Shown piece by piece: positions 18,064 through 27,115 of a stretch of DNA of 56,989 nt. A program made the translations under genes and the position numbers. The DNA lies in assembly GCA_964524145.1 (NCBI GenBank), contig CAZGCA010000034.1:1-56989 (forward strand). Reading direction: 5' to 3'. Position 1 is the first letter of the stretch; the number at the start of each line of letters is the position of its first letter. This stretch comes from CAZGCA01 sp964524145 (GTDB lineage: Bacteria; Hydrogenedentota; CAZGCA01). Under the pieces are notes generated by a model. The model was not told the DNA's origin and did no database searches. It saw only the letters and a list, made by a program, of their open reading frames with translations.

Positions 18064-19470
18064 ATGCGACGACGAATGAACCGTGTGGTGGTCTGTCTGG
18101 TTGTTGTTGCGGTTGTTGGGCTTGCGGCACATATCTCGTTCCAGTTCGTGACGGAACAGAACCGTGCCGCTATCGTCGGGCGGGTTCAGAAACCGGAATC
18201 GCTGAAGCTCTATGAGCGGCTTGCCGACGAGGATATCGGCGACCAGGAAACCAGTCGTTCCGAAGCGTCCAAACCGGGAGAGCGCAACCTGGAGCGGGAC
18301 ACAAAGGACGCGGAAGAGACCATGGCGCGGTACGAACGGCTGTTTGCGCGAAAGAGAGAGCAATCGTTCCGAGAGGTGTGGGATAGACTCTTGGCGAATG
18401 TTCTTGACAAACATCCCAGCGAGTGGACTGCGGAGGAGCGCAGTCAGGTAGAAGCATTTTTTGCAGCGAACCAGGACTTGATTCGTGAGTTGCGGGAGTT
18501 GGCCGAGCTTGGCGGGCCCGTCTATCCGCTGGACTTCTCGAAGGGTGTCGCAATGGAACTGCCGCATTTGGCGCAGATGCGGGATTGCGCCCGATTGCTC
18601 CGTGCGGACGCTATCGTGAAAGCGATGAATGGCGACTATTCCGAAATGGTCGAGGACGTCATCGCGGGGATGAAACTGGGCGACGCGATGGCACAGGAAC
18701 CCATTCTCATATCGCAACTCGTGCGAATAGCGATCTACGGCATTATGACCGATGCCGTTCAGAAATCTGTGAGCGGCGGCGATCTTCCGCCGGAGCTGAT
18801 TTCGCAGCTTCTGACTCATACGGATCATGCCGACAACAGGCAGGCGTTCGCCGAGAGCTTCAGTGGCGAACAGATGATGGTGCTTCAGGCGTTTTCAGAT
18901 GTCCGAGCCGGCGGCTACTCCATGCTCGGCCCGTCTTCTGACAGTAGTGACCTCGCACAGATTTCGGAATGGCTGCTTAGCCGACTCTATGCCAGCCCGC
19001 CTGCGAGGCCGTGGTTGAACATGGATGAGGCAGCCTACGCGGACCTCACGGGTCGCATGGCCGATGCCGCCGAACTGCCCTACTACGAGGCGTCCCCATT
19101 ACTCACACAGATAGACCAGGATATCGAGAACCTGCCGGTCACGCGCGTATTGAGCAGAACGACGCTTCCGCCCTTGTCACGGGTGTGCCAGGCCCAGGCA
19201 CGTCACGAAGCCATCGTTGACCTGTTGCAAATGGGTCTCTTAATCGAGCAGTACCATGCCAGGCAAGGATCATATCCAGAGAGCCTTGATGCGATTGCGC
19301 CGGGCCTTCGCGGCGGACTACCGGTCGATCCGCTTACCGGCGAACCGTACCATTACCGGCCGTCGGGGGACAGCTTCCTTCTCTACAGCGTTGGGGGTAA
19401 CCTGACCGACGACGGAGGCACGCACGATTGGCGGGAAGGTGATTGGGCGTGGCGGGGTGAAAGTGAATGA
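18064..19470 (+). CDS. Array paralog 1: membrane-anchored exported protein
   Basis: 468 residues; function unknown. A basic N-terminus (MRRRMNR) and one helix (about 8-27) anchor it, followed by FVTEQNRAA, a motif kept in most array members. Residues about 45-100 are variable and charged. The conserved core (about 125-290) contains GGPVYPLDFS, the ELPHL block, MNGDYSEMVEDVIAGMKL and HADNRQAFAESF. A second variable part (MLGPSSDSSDL) is shared only with paralog 2. The C-terminal 70 residues (QGSYPESLDAIAP, DPLTGEPYHY, FLLYSVGGNLTDDGG) resemble the calcium-loop end of type II secretion major pseudopilins. The extreme end WREGDWAWRGESE departs from the GDIVWRG of the others. GAGGAG upstream supports the start. 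Confidence 0.85.
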   Translation: MRRRMNRVVVCLVVVAVVGLAAHISFQFVTEQNRAAIVGRVQKPESLKLYERLADEDIGDQETSRSEASKPGERNLERDTKDAEETMARYERLFARKREQSFREVWDRLLANVLDKHPSEWTAEERSQVEAFFAANQDLIRELRELAELGGPVYPLDFSKGVAMELPHLAQMRDCARLLRADAIVKAMNGDYSEMVEDVIAGMKLGDAMAQEPILISQLVRIAIYGIMTDAVQKSVSGGDLPPELISQLLTHTDHADNRQAFAESFSGEQMMVLQAFSDVRAGGYSMLGPSSDSSDLAQISEWLLSRLYASPPARPWLNMDEAAYADLTGRMADAAELPYYEASPLLTQIDQDIENLPVTRVLSRTTLPPLSRVCQAQARHEAIVDLLQMGLLIEQYHARQGSYPESLDAIAPGLRGGLPVDPLTGEPYHYRPSGDSFLLYSVGGNLTDDGGTHDWREGDWAWRGESE

Positions 19471-19511
19471 AGAGGCGAAACACATGTGAGGTGTAGGCAG
19501 GAGTTCCTGCA

Positions 19512-20927
19512 ATGCGGAAACCAATGAGACACGCAGTGATCGTGCTGATCGTTGTTGCGGTGGTCGTGATTGCCGCACACATAGTGTTCCAGTTCGTGAC
19601 GGAACAGAACCGTGCCGCGATGGTTGCCCAGGTTCGGAAGCCGGAGTCGCTCGTGTTCTACGAGCGGCTTGCCAAGGGGGATATCGGCGACCAGGGAACA
19701 CAGCAGGTCGAGCCAGCCGAACCAGGAGCGCGCGATCTGGAACAGGACACAAAGGAGGCCGCAGAGACCATGGCGCGGTACGAGCGGTTGTTTGCGCGAA
19801 CGAGAGAGCAATCGTTCCGAGAGATTTGGGATAGACTCTTGACGAATATCCTTGTCAAACACCCCAGCGAGTGGACTGCAGAGGAGCGCGCGCAGGTCGA
19901 GGCGTTTATGTCAGCGAACCAGGACGTGATTCGTGAGCTGCGCGAGTTGGCCGAGCGCGGCGGGGCCATCTATCCGCTGGACTTCTCGCAGGGTCTCGCG
20001 TTGGAACTGCCGCACCTGGCAGAACTGCGCGATTGTGCCCGGTTGCTTCGTGCGGACGCGATCGTGAAAGGAATGAATGGAGACTATTCCGAGATGGTCG
20101 AGGACGTCATCGCGGGGATGAAGCTGGCAGATGCACTGGCACAGGAACCCATCCTCATATCGCAACTCGTGCGAACAGCCATGTACGGCATTATGACCGT
20201 GACCGTTCAGGAATCGGTGAGCGGCGGTGATCTCCCGCCGGAGCTCATTTCCGAGCTTCTGACACATGCGGACCATGCTGACAACAGGCAGGCATTCGCC
20301 GAGTCGTTCACAGTCGAACAGATGATGGGTCTTCAGGCGTTTTCAGATGTCCGACACGGCGACTACTCCATGCTCGGCCCGTCTTCTGACAGCAGTGACC
20401 TCGCACAGGTTTCTGAATGGCTACTTGTCCGACTCTATGCGAGCCCGCCTGCGAGACCGTGGCTTAATATGGACGAGTCAGCATACGCCGACCTCGTTGG
20501 CCGTATGGCCGATGCCGCCGAACTGCCCTACTACGAAGCGCATCCATTACTCACGCAAATAGAACAGGATGCCGAGAATCTGCCGATCACGCGTGTGGGT
20601 ACCAGGAATGTTTTTTCAGTTCCGGCCTTGCCGCGGGCATGCCAGGCCCAAGCTGGTCACGAAGCTACCCTTGATTTGATGCAAATGGGTCTCTTGCTCG
20701 AACAGTACCAGTCTCAACACGGATCGTATCCCGGAACGCTCGATGCGATAGCGCCGAACCTGGGCGGTTCGCTACCGGTGGACCCGTTTACGGGTGAGCC
20801 CTTCCACTACCAGCCGTCTGGAGACAGCTTTCTTCTGTACAGCGTTGGGGGTAATCTCACGGACGACGGTGGCACCATACATCATCCCAGAACCGGCGAC
20901 ATCATTTGGCGTGGCCGGCGCGAATGA
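19512..20927 (+). CDS. Array paralog 2: membrane-anchored exported protein
   Basis: 471 residues, 41 bp after paralog 1, with AGGAG ahead of ATG 19512. The N-terminus MRKPMRHAVIVLIVVAV is nearly identical to paralogs 3 and 4. The middle variable segment (MLGPSSDSSDLAQVSEWLL) matches paralog 1. The tail (LLLEQYQSQHGSYPGTLDA, LPVDPFTGEPFHYQPSG) matches paralog 4, so this gene is a mosaic. It has an insert NVFSVPAL before the PRACQAQA block, which is shared with paralog 3 only. Function unknown. Confidence 0.85.
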   Translation: MRKPMRHAVIVLIVVAVVVIAAHIVFQFVTEQNRAAMVAQVRKPESLVFYERLAKGDIGDQGTQQVEPAEPGARDLEQDTKEAAETMARYERLFARTREQSFREIWDRLLTNILVKHPSEWTAEERAQVEAFMSANQDVIRELRELAERGGAIYPLDFSQGLALELPHLAELRDCARLLRADAIVKGMNGDYSEMVEDVIAGMKLADALAQEPILISQLVRTAMYGIMTVTVQESVSGGDLPPELISELLTHADHADNRQAFAESFTVEQMMGLQAFSDVRHGDYSMLGPSSDSSDLAQVSEWLLVRLYASPPARPWLNMDESAYADLVGRMADAAELPYYEAHPLLTQIEQDAENLPITRVGTRNVFSVPALPRACQAQAGHEATLDLMQMGLLLEQYQSQHGSYPGTLDAIAPNLGGSLPVDPFTGEPFHYQPSGDSFLLYSVGGNLTDDGGTIHHPRTGDIIWRGRRE

Positions 20928-20992
20928 GCCGGCGTCGCGAGGAAGCAGTGAGCAGAGAAGCATTGGATCGAGAGACTATTGGGGATGCTGGA
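20928..20992 (+). repeat. 65-bp conserved spacer, copy 1
   Basis: The gap between paralogs 2 and 3. It recurs with few changes between paralogs 3/4 (22424-22488) and 4/5 (23926-23990), always 65 bp and ending in a GGGGATGCTGGA-type ribosome site. It marks the unit of tandem duplication. Confidence 0.85.
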
Positions 20993-22423
20993 ATGCGGAA
21001 ACCAATGAGGCACGCAGTGATCGTGCTGATCGTTGTTGCGGTAATTGTGGTTGCGGCACATATCGTGTTCCAGTTCGTGACGGAACAGAACCGTGCCGCG
21101 ATGGTTGCGCGCGTTCGGAAACCGGAGTCGCTCGTGTTCTACGAGCGGCTTGCCGGGGAGGATATCGGCGATCGGGAAGCAAGGCTGCCTGAAGCGTCCG
21201 ACTTGGGAGGAGACGGTCTGTACGAGGGCACGGGGGACGCGGTAGAGACCATGGCGCGGTACGAACGGTTGTTTGCGCGAAAGAGAGAGCAATCTTTCCG
21301 AGAGGTGTGGGATAGACTGTCGACGAAGGTTCTTGTCAAACACCCTGGCGAATGGTCTGCGGAGCAGCGCGCGCAGGTCGAAGCGTTCCTGGCTGCGAAC
21401 CAGGACTTGATTCGCGAGTTGCGGGATCTGGCCGAGCGCGGCGGCCCCGTATATCCGCTGGACTTCTCGCATGGTATTGCAATCGAACTGCCGCATTTGG
21501 CAGAGATGCCCGATTGCGCCCGGTTGCTCCGCGCGGACGCTATCGTGAAAGCGATGAACGGCGACTATTCCGAGATGGTAGAGGACGTCGTCGCGGGGAT
21601 GAAACTCGCCGACGCCCTTGCACCGGAGCCCATTCTCATGTCGCAACTCGCGCGAATAGCTATGTACGACGTTATCACCGAGGCCGTTCAGGAATCTGTG
21701 AGCGGCGGTGATCTTCCGCCGGAGCTCGTCTCCGAACTTCTTACACATGCGGACCATGCCGATAATCGGCAGGCGTTCGCCGAGTCCTTTACAGTCGAGC
21801 AATTGGTGGGGCTTCAGGTGTTCTCGGATGTCCGAGACGGCGACTACTCCTCTCTGGATGAATTGTTGTCCGACGACGATTATTCGAGAATGAGTGGTCT
21901 GGAACGGGTCGGGTGGCCACTCTTCTATCGGGTTTACACGAGTCCGCTTGGCACACCGTGGTTCAACATGGACGAGGCCACATACGCCGACCTCGTTGGC
22001 CGTACGGCCGATGCCGCCGAACTGCCCTACTACGAAGCGCACCCATTACTCACGCAAATAGAACAAGATACCGACAATTTGCCGATCACGCGTGTGGGTA
22101 CCAGGAATGTTTTTTCAGTTCCGGCCCTGTCACGGGCGTGCCAGGCCCAGGCACGTCACGAAGCCACCGTTGACCTGATGCAAATGGGTCTCTTGATCGA
22201 GCAGTACCATGCGAGGCAAGGGTCGTATCCCGAGAGCCTCGATGCAATAGCGCCCGGCCTCGGTGGCGAACTGCCAGTTGAACCGTACACGGGAGAGCCG
22301 TATCATTATCAGCCGTCTGGGGACAGCTTTCTTCTATACAGCGTCGGGGGCAACCTGACCGACGACGGCGGCATGCACCATCTGGTAACGGGCGATATCG
22401 TGTGGCGCGGGCAGCACGAATGA
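20993..22423 (+). CDS. Array paralog 3: membrane-anchored exported protein
   Basis: 476 residues from ATG 20993 (MRKPMRHAV), preceded by GGGGA; the frame is open another 29 codons upstream through the spacer, but the anchor aligns with the other members from 20993. The first variable part (LPEASDLGGDGLYEG) is shared with paralog 4. The second (SSLDELLSDDDYSRMSGLERVG) is longer than in paralogs 1 and 2 and partly resembles paralog 4. The tail QYHARQGSYPESLDA follows paralog 1, while LPVEPYTGEPYHY follows paralogs 5 and 6. One LAPEP replaces the LAQEP of the core. Confidence 0.84.
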   Translation: MRKPMRHAVIVLIVVAVIVVAAHIVFQFVTEQNRAAMVARVRKPESLVFYERLAGEDIGDREARLPEASDLGGDGLYEGTGDAVETMARYERLFARKREQSFREVWDRLSTKVLVKHPGEWSAEQRAQVEAFLAANQDLIRELRDLAERGGPVYPLDFSHGIAIELPHLAEMPDCARLLRADAIVKAMNGDYSEMVEDVVAGMKLADALAPEPILMSQLARIAMYDVITEAVQESVSGGDLPPELVSELLTHADHADNRQAFAESFTVEQLVGLQVFSDVRDGDYSSLDELLSDDDYSRMSGLERVGWPLFYRVYTSPLGTPWFNMDEATYADLVGRTADAAELPYYEAHPLLTQIEQDTDNLPITRVGTRNVFSVPALSRACQAQARHEATVDLMQMGLLIEQYHARQGSYPESLDAIAPGLGGELPVEPYTGEPYHYQPSGDSFLLYSVGGNLTDDGGMHHLVTGDIVWRGQHE

Positions 22424-22488
22424 GCCGACGTCGCGAGCAAGCAGTGAGCAGAAAAGCATTGGATCGAGAAACTATTGGGGATGCTGGA
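22424..22488 (+). repeat. 65-bp conserved spacer, copy 2
   Basis: Differs from copy 1 at four positions by eye. Contains the ribosome site of paralog 4. Confidence 0.85.
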
Positions 22489-23925
22489 ATGCGGAAACCA
22501 ATGAGACACGCAGTGATCGTGCTGATAGTTCTTGCGGTGATCGCGGTTGCCGCCCACATAGTGTTCCAGTTCGTGACGGAACAGAACCGTGCCGCGATCG
22601 TTGTGCGCGTTCGGAAGCCGGAGTCGCTCGTGTTCTACGAGCGGCTGGCCGGTGAGGATATCGGCGATCGGGAAACAAGGCTGCCTGAAGCGTCCGACTT
22701 GGGAGGGGACGGTCTGTACGAAGACACGCAGGACGCAGCAGAAACCATGGCGCGGTACGACCGGTTGTTTGAGCGCAGGAAGGACAAATCGTTCCAGGAC
22801 GCATGGGGGAAGCTGTTGGACGGTGTTCTTGACAAGCATCCCAGCGAGTGGACTGCTGAAGAACGAGCGCAGGTAGAAGCATTTATGAGCGAGCATCAGG
22901 AGATGATCCGAGAGATCCGGAAGCTGGCCGAGCGAGGCGGGCCCGTGTACCCGCTGGACATCTCGCAGGGTTTCGCGTTGGAACTGCCGCATCTTGGTCA
23001 GATGCGCGATCTCGCTCGGTTCCTGCGCGCGGACGCGATCGTGAAAGCGATGAGTGGGGACTATTCCGAAACGGTCGAGGACATCGTCGCCGGAATGAAG
23101 CTCGCGGACGCGCTCGCGCCGGAGCCCATCCTCATATCGCAGCTTGTGCGCATCGCGATGTACGGCATTATGGCGGAGACCGTTCAGGAATCTGTGAGCG
23201 GCGGCGAACTGCCGCCGGAGCTCATGTCCGAGCTTCTGACATATACGGACCATGCCGACAACAGGCAGGCGTTCGCCGAGTCGTTCACGGTCGAGCAATT
23301 GGTGGGTCTTCAGGCCTTCTCAGATGTCCGAGACGGCAACTACTCCCTGGATGAACTACGGGCATTCGTATACGGCAATGACCCGTCTTCTGGGCTAAGT
23401 GGTCTCGAACGGATAGCCGGATCGGCGTTCTTCAGGTTCTATGGAAGTCCGTTCGGACGACCATGGTTGAACATGGACGAGTCAGCATACGCCGACCTCG
23501 TTGGCCGCACAGCCGATGCCGCGGAACTGCCGTACTACGAGGCGCATCCGTTACTCACGCAAATAGAACAGGATGTCGAGAATCTGCCTCTCACGCGCGT
23601 CGGGACTCGAGTTATGCTTCCATCCTTGCCACGGGCCTGCCAGGCCCAGGCCCGCCTCGAAACCGCGCTTGACCTTATGCAGATGGGGCTTCTGCTGGAA
23701 CAGTACCAGTCTCAACACGGATCGTATCCCGGAACGCTCGATGCTATAGCGCCGAGCCTGGGCGGTTCGCTACCGGTGGACCCGTTTACGGGTGAGCCCT
23801 TCCACTACCAGCCGTCTGGGGACAGCTTTCTTCTATACAGCGTTGGGGGGAACCTCACCGACGACGGCGCCAGCATACACCATCCACTAACGGGCGATAT
23901 CGTGTGGCGCGGGCAGCGCGAATGA
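22489..23925 (+). CDS. Array paralog 4: membrane-anchored exported protein
   Basis: 478 residues from ATG 22489. The first 100 residues follow paralog 3, then the sequence departs (DRLFERRKDKSFQDAWGKL) and the core has its own substitutions (QEMIREIRKLAERGG, MSGDYSETVEDIVAGMKL). The second variable segment is SLDELRAFVYGNDPSSGLSG. The tail matches paralog 2 (QYQSQHGSYPGTLDA, DPFTGEPFHYQPSG) nearly base for base, suggesting gene conversion. Function unknown. Confidence 0.84.
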   Translation: MRKPMRHAVIVLIVLAVIAVAAHIVFQFVTEQNRAAIVVRVRKPESLVFYERLAGEDIGDRETRLPEASDLGGDGLYEDTQDAAETMARYDRLFERRKDKSFQDAWGKLLDGVLDKHPSEWTAEERAQVEAFMSEHQEMIREIRKLAERGGPVYPLDISQGFALELPHLGQMRDLARFLRADAIVKAMSGDYSETVEDIVAGMKLADALAPEPILISQLVRIAMYGIMAETVQESVSGGELPPELMSELLTYTDHADNRQAFAESFTVEQLVGLQAFSDVRDGNYSLDELRAFVYGNDPSSGLSGLERIAGSAFFRFYGSPFGRPWLNMDESAYADLVGRTADAAELPYYEAHPLLTQIEQDVENLPLTRVGTRVMLPSLPRACQAQARLETALDLMQMGLLLEQYQSQHGSYPGTLDAIAPSLGGSLPVDPFTGEPFHYQPSGDSFLLYSVGGNLTDDGASIHHPLTGDIVWRGQRE

Positions 23926-23990
23926 GCCGGCGTCGCAAGGAAGCGGTGAGCAGAAAGGCATTGGCTCGAGAGACTACTGGAGATGCTGGA
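23926..23990 (+). repeat. 65-bp conserved spacer, copy 3
   Basis: The most diverged of the three spacers but the same length and end-point. Contains the ribosome site of paralog 5. Confidence 0.8.
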
Positions 23991-25421
23991 ATGCGGAAAC
24001 CAATGAGGCGGCTGGTCATCTCGTTGGTAATCGTGGCGGCGGTCGTTGTTGCGGTACAAATTGCCGTCCAGTCCGTGAAGGAACAGAACCGCGCTGCCGA
24101 GATTGCCCGGCTCAAGGAATCCACGTCGATCGCTGCCTATGAGAAGCTTATTGCGGATCAGACTGGAAGCAAGCCACCCGGACCCGTCCCAAATGTCGAC
24201 CCCCAAGATGCGGCACAGCCGGCGGCGTTCCCTCAAGATGCGGCAGAATCAATCGCTGCGTACAAGCGTCTTTATGACGAGATGCTCGAGAAGTGGGGCG
24301 GTGATTATCTCCCACAAGAAGCGTATGACATTCTGAAGAAGTCCCAAGACTCGTGGACCGACGAGGAATGGGCGACGATGGTGCAGATAGTGAACGAAAG
24401 GCGGGATCTACTAGACCAACTGCGTGCGCTGGCTGGACACGGCGGACCAGCATACCCGCTCGATTTCTCCAAAGGCATTGCGATGGAAATGCCCCATCTC
24501 GCGGAACTGCGTAACGGGGCAAGGCTGTTTCGGGCAAGCGCCATCGTCAGGGCAGCCGAAGGCAATTACTCAGAGTCGGTTGAAGACATCGTTGCGGGAA
24601 TGCAACTCATTGACGCCCTGGCCCAAGAGCCTGTTCTTATATCGCAACTGGTGCGATTCGCGATGTACGGCATCATGAACGATGCGGTTCAGCAATCATT
24701 CCACGGCGGCGACCTTTCTCCCGAACAAGTCTCCCAGCTTCTCACGCAGTTGGATGGAGCCGACGATCGCGAGGTGCTCGCCCAGAGTATGACCGGTGAA
24801 CAGGTGATGGGACTCCAGACGTTTTCGGGCATTCGGACTCCCGATGATCTGCGCGAAATCTGGGGTGAGGATCCGTACTTTAACGAGACAACCACGCTTG
24901 GGCAGATTGCGAAACGACCGCTCTTGCTCGAGTTCTATTCAAGTCCGCTTGGACGGCCATGGTTGAATATGGATGCGGACGCATATTCCGAGATTCTGAG
25001 CCGGGCAGCGGCTGTTGCAGAGTTGCCGTATTACGAAGCCCGTCCGGAACTGGAACGAATAGAGAACGACATCGACAACTTGCCCTGGGCCAGAGGTATC
25101 ACAAGGACTTTGGTTCCTAGATTGCCGCGCACATGCATAGCCCAGGCCCGTCACGAAGCAACCATCGACCTGATGCAGATGGGACTCCTGCTGGAACAGT
25201 ACCAGGGACAGCACGGGTCGTATCCGCAAAGTCTTGACGCGATAGCGCCGGGTCTTGGCGGTGAGCTGCCGGTTGAACCGTACACGGGAGAGCCGTACCA
25301 TTACGAGGCGTCGGACGACAGCTTCCTTCTGTACAGCGTTGGCGACAACCTGACCGATGACGGCGGGAAACACGACTATCGAACCGGCGACATCGTCTGG
25401 CGCAGCGTGCCCGAACGATGA
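23991..25421 (+). CDS. Array paralog 5: divergent membrane-anchored protein
   Basis: 476 residues from ATG 23991. This member links the two subgroups: its anchor (MRRLVISLVIVAAVVVAVQ) resembles paralogs 6 and 7, while its upstream spacer is that of paralogs 3 and 4. FVTEQNR is changed to SVKEQNR. The first variable part is proline- and alanine-rich (GSKPPGPVPNVDPQDAAQP). The second ends TTTLGQIA, shared with paralog 7. The tail (QGQHGSYPQSLDA, LPVEPYTGEPYHYEAS, YSVGDNLTDDGG) is almost the same as in paralog 6. It is followed by two hairpin repeats. Confidence 0.84.
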   Translation: MRKPMRRLVISLVIVAAVVVAVQIAVQSVKEQNRAAEIARLKESTSIAAYEKLIADQTGSKPPGPVPNVDPQDAAQPAAFPQDAAESIAAYKRLYDEMLEKWGGDYLPQEAYDILKKSQDSWTDEEWATMVQIVNERRDLLDQLRALAGHGGPAYPLDFSKGIAMEMPHLAELRNGARLFRASAIVRAAEGNYSESVEDIVAGMQLIDALAQEPVLISQLVRFAMYGIMNDAVQQSFHGGDLSPEQVSQLLTQLDGADDREVLAQSMTGEQVMGLQTFSGIRTPDDLREIWGEDPYFNETTTLGQIAKRPLLLEFYSSPLGRPWLNMDADAYSEILSRAAAVAELPYYEARPELERIENDIDNLPWARGITRTLVPRLPRTCIAQARHEATIDLMQMGLLLEQYQGQHGSYPQSLDAIAPGLGGELPVEPYTGEPYHYEASDDSFLLYSVGDNLTDDGGKHDYRTGDIVWRSVPER

Positions 25422-25431
25422 GCGTCGTACC

Positions 25432-25448
25432 GCAGGCTTCCAGCCTGC
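25432..25448. repeat. Short hairpin repeat, type B copy 1
   Basis: GCAGGCT-TCC-AGCCTGC, a perfect 7-bp stem with a 3-nt loop, 10 bp after paralog 5. A second copy with loop CGA lies at 27073-27089. Confidence 0.6.
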
Positions 25449-25455
25449 ATCTGCG

Positions 25456-25481
25456 CGTTCCCACGGAGGACCGTGGGAACG
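25456..25481. repeat. REP-like hairpin, type A copy 1
   Basis: CGTTCCCACGG-AGGA-CCGTGGGAACG, a perfect 11-bp stem with loop AGGA. The same core recurs at 36874-36903 and 49853-49882. Without a T-run it is not a typical terminator, though it could stabilise the 3' end of the paralog 1-5 transcript. Confidence 0.8.
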
Positions 25482-25511
25482 AGAAATCAACACCCGTCGC
25501 TCAGCGTTTAT

Positions 25512-25541
25512 TTGAACGGCACAACATGTGCCACGTATAAT
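25512..25541 (+). promoter_or_regulatory. Promoter of paralogs 6 and 7
   Basis: TTGAAC (25512-25517), 18-bp spacer, TATAAT (25536-25541). It shares TTGAACGG and CGTATA with the promoter before paralog 1. It lies 47 bp before ATG 25588, so paralogs 6-7 are probably a separate transcription unit. Confidence 0.6.
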
Positions 25542-25587
25542 CAATATGGAAGGGCCGGTTGGAGGCTGTTCCCTTGAGGAATATGCG

Positions 25588-27015
25588 ATGCACAAACCGA
25601 TGAGGCGGCTTGTCATATCGCTGATTGCCGTGGCAATGGTTGTAGTTGCGGGCTGGATAGTGTTCCAGTTCGTGACGGAACAGAACCGCGAGATTAGGCT
25701 CGCAAAGATCAAGGAATCTCCGTCGGTTGCCGCGTACAACGAGCTTGCTAGACGGCTCGACAGAGATAGAGAGGACTCTTCCGCGCCCGTTTCGCAGGTC
25801 GAAGGGCAACGTCAAGCGGAAAGCAGAGCGTTGCCCGACGATGCGGAAGAGATTATCGCAGGATACGAGCGCCTTTTCGCCCACATGGACCAGCGTCTTT
25901 TCGCTATTGGTTCGGAGCGTGGGCAGGAACTAGGAGAGGCTCTTGGGAAGCGCGCGTCCGAGTGGACTGAGGCGGACAACTCGCTGCTGGGGGAGTTTAT
26001 CCTTGCTAACCAACCTCTCATCCGCGAAATCCGCGAAATGGCTCAACAGGGAGGTCCGGTACATCCCCTCGATTTCTCCAAAGGGTTCTCGATGGACGTC
26101 TCGCATCTGGCCAAGGTGCGACAGTGCGCGAGATTACTCCGGGCCGATGCGGTAATCAAGGCTGCCGGAGGCAATTACTCAGAAGCGGTGGAAGACGTGA
26201 TCGCCGGGATGAAGCTCGCTGATGCGCTTGCGCAGGAGCCGGTTCTCATCTCACAAATAAAGCGTATCGAGACGTACGGCATTATGACCGACGCCCTCCA
26301 GCAACTCACACACGGTGGCGAGTATCCCCCGCACCTCGCATCCCAGCTTCTTGCGCATATTGAGCACGCCGACAATCGGGCGGCCTTCGCCGAGTCTCTC
26401 ACGGGCCAACAGGTGGCGGGTCTTCAGGCGTTTGAGGAGATTCTAAGAGGAGAGGTCGATGTCACCCTATGGCCCTCTTCATACTCGGAGTTCAGACAGA
26501 CCGTAAGGAATCGCTTCCGATGGCTTTACTTCGGACCTTTGGGAAAACCGTGGGTGAATATGGACGAGAGCGCATACGCGGACATCATGACACGTGTGCA
26601 GGACGCCGCAGGGCTTCCGTACTACGAAGCGCATCCCCAGCTTATGCAGATAGACCAGGATATTGAGAACCTGCCGAGCACTCGCCTAGTGAGCCAAGCG
26701 TTGCTTCCGGCGTTGTCACGAGCATGGCAGGCGCAGGCCCGTCACGAAGCAACCATCGACTTGATGCAGATGGGACTCCTGCTGGAACAGTACCAGGGAC
26801 AGCACGGGTCTTATCCGCAGGGTCTCGATGCGATTGCGCCGGGCCTTGGCGGCGAGCTGCCGGTTGAACCGTACACGGGAGAGCCGTACCATTACGAGGC
26901 ATCGGACGACGGCTTTCTTCTCTACAGTGTCGGCGATAACCTGACCGATGACGGAGGTGTGCAACATGATCCACGGAGAGGCGACATCATCTGGCGCGGG
27001 GAGTACGAGCGGTGA
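25588..27015 (+). CDS. Array paralog 6: membrane-anchored exported protein
   Basis: 475 residues from ATG 25588, seven bases after TGAGGA. Its first 75 residues (MHKPMRRLVISLIAVAMVV, KIKESPSVAAYNELA, DREDSSAPVSQVE) are nearly identical to paralog 7. The core shows loss of charge conservation in places (FSMDVSHLAKVRQCARLL for the usual ELPHL block). The second variable segment is its own (DVTLWPSSYSEFRQTVRNRFRW). The C-terminus matches paralog 5. Function unknown. Confidence 0.84.
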   Translation: MHKPMRRLVISLIAVAMVVVAGWIVFQFVTEQNREIRLAKIKESPSVAAYNELARRLDRDREDSSAPVSQVEGQRQAESRALPDDAEEIIAGYERLFAHMDQRLFAIGSERGQELGEALGKRASEWTEADNSLLGEFILANQPLIREIREMAQQGGPVHPLDFSKGFSMDVSHLAKVRQCARLLRADAVIKAAGGNYSEAVEDVIAGMKLADALAQEPVLISQIKRIETYGIMTDALQQLTHGGEYPPHLASQLLAHIEHADNRAAFAESLTGQQVAGLQAFEEILRGEVDVTLWPSSYSEFRQTVRNRFRWLYFGPLGKPWVNMDESAYADIMTRVQDAAGLPYYEAHPQLMQIDQDIENLPSTRLVSQALLPALSRAWQAQARHEATIDLMQMGLLLEQYQGQHGSYPQGLDAIAPGLGGELPVEPYTGEPYHYEASDDGFLLYSVGDNLTDDGGVQHDPRRGDIIWRGEYER

Positions 27016-27072
27016 CGACAGCCAAGAGTCCCAATTGCAGTGGTGCCTTTGAAATGGGAGTGAAAAGCAGTT

Positions 27073-27089
27073 GCAGGCTCGAAGCCTGC
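27073..27089. repeat. Short hairpin repeat, type B copy 2
   Basis: GCAGGCT-CGA-AGCCTGC, 7-bp stem, between paralogs 6 and 7. It lies where paralog 6 has its -10 region; a TTGAAA remains at about 27053, so it may have replaced a promoter. Confidence 0.55.
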
Positions 27090-27115
27090 GCTACGAGTGC
27101 GGTGAGATGTACGCG

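Noticed and set aside
20906..20992. A 29-codon in-frame extension before paralogs 3, 4 and 5, starting inside the preceding gene
   Set aside because: The anchors of all members align from the inner ATG with a GGGGA site. The open spacer frame is explained by recent duplication.
20928..23990. Regular spacers as a CRISPR-like or CRISPR-relic array
   Set aside because: The repeats are 1.5 kb apart and flank genes; no short regularly spaced repeat exists in the window.
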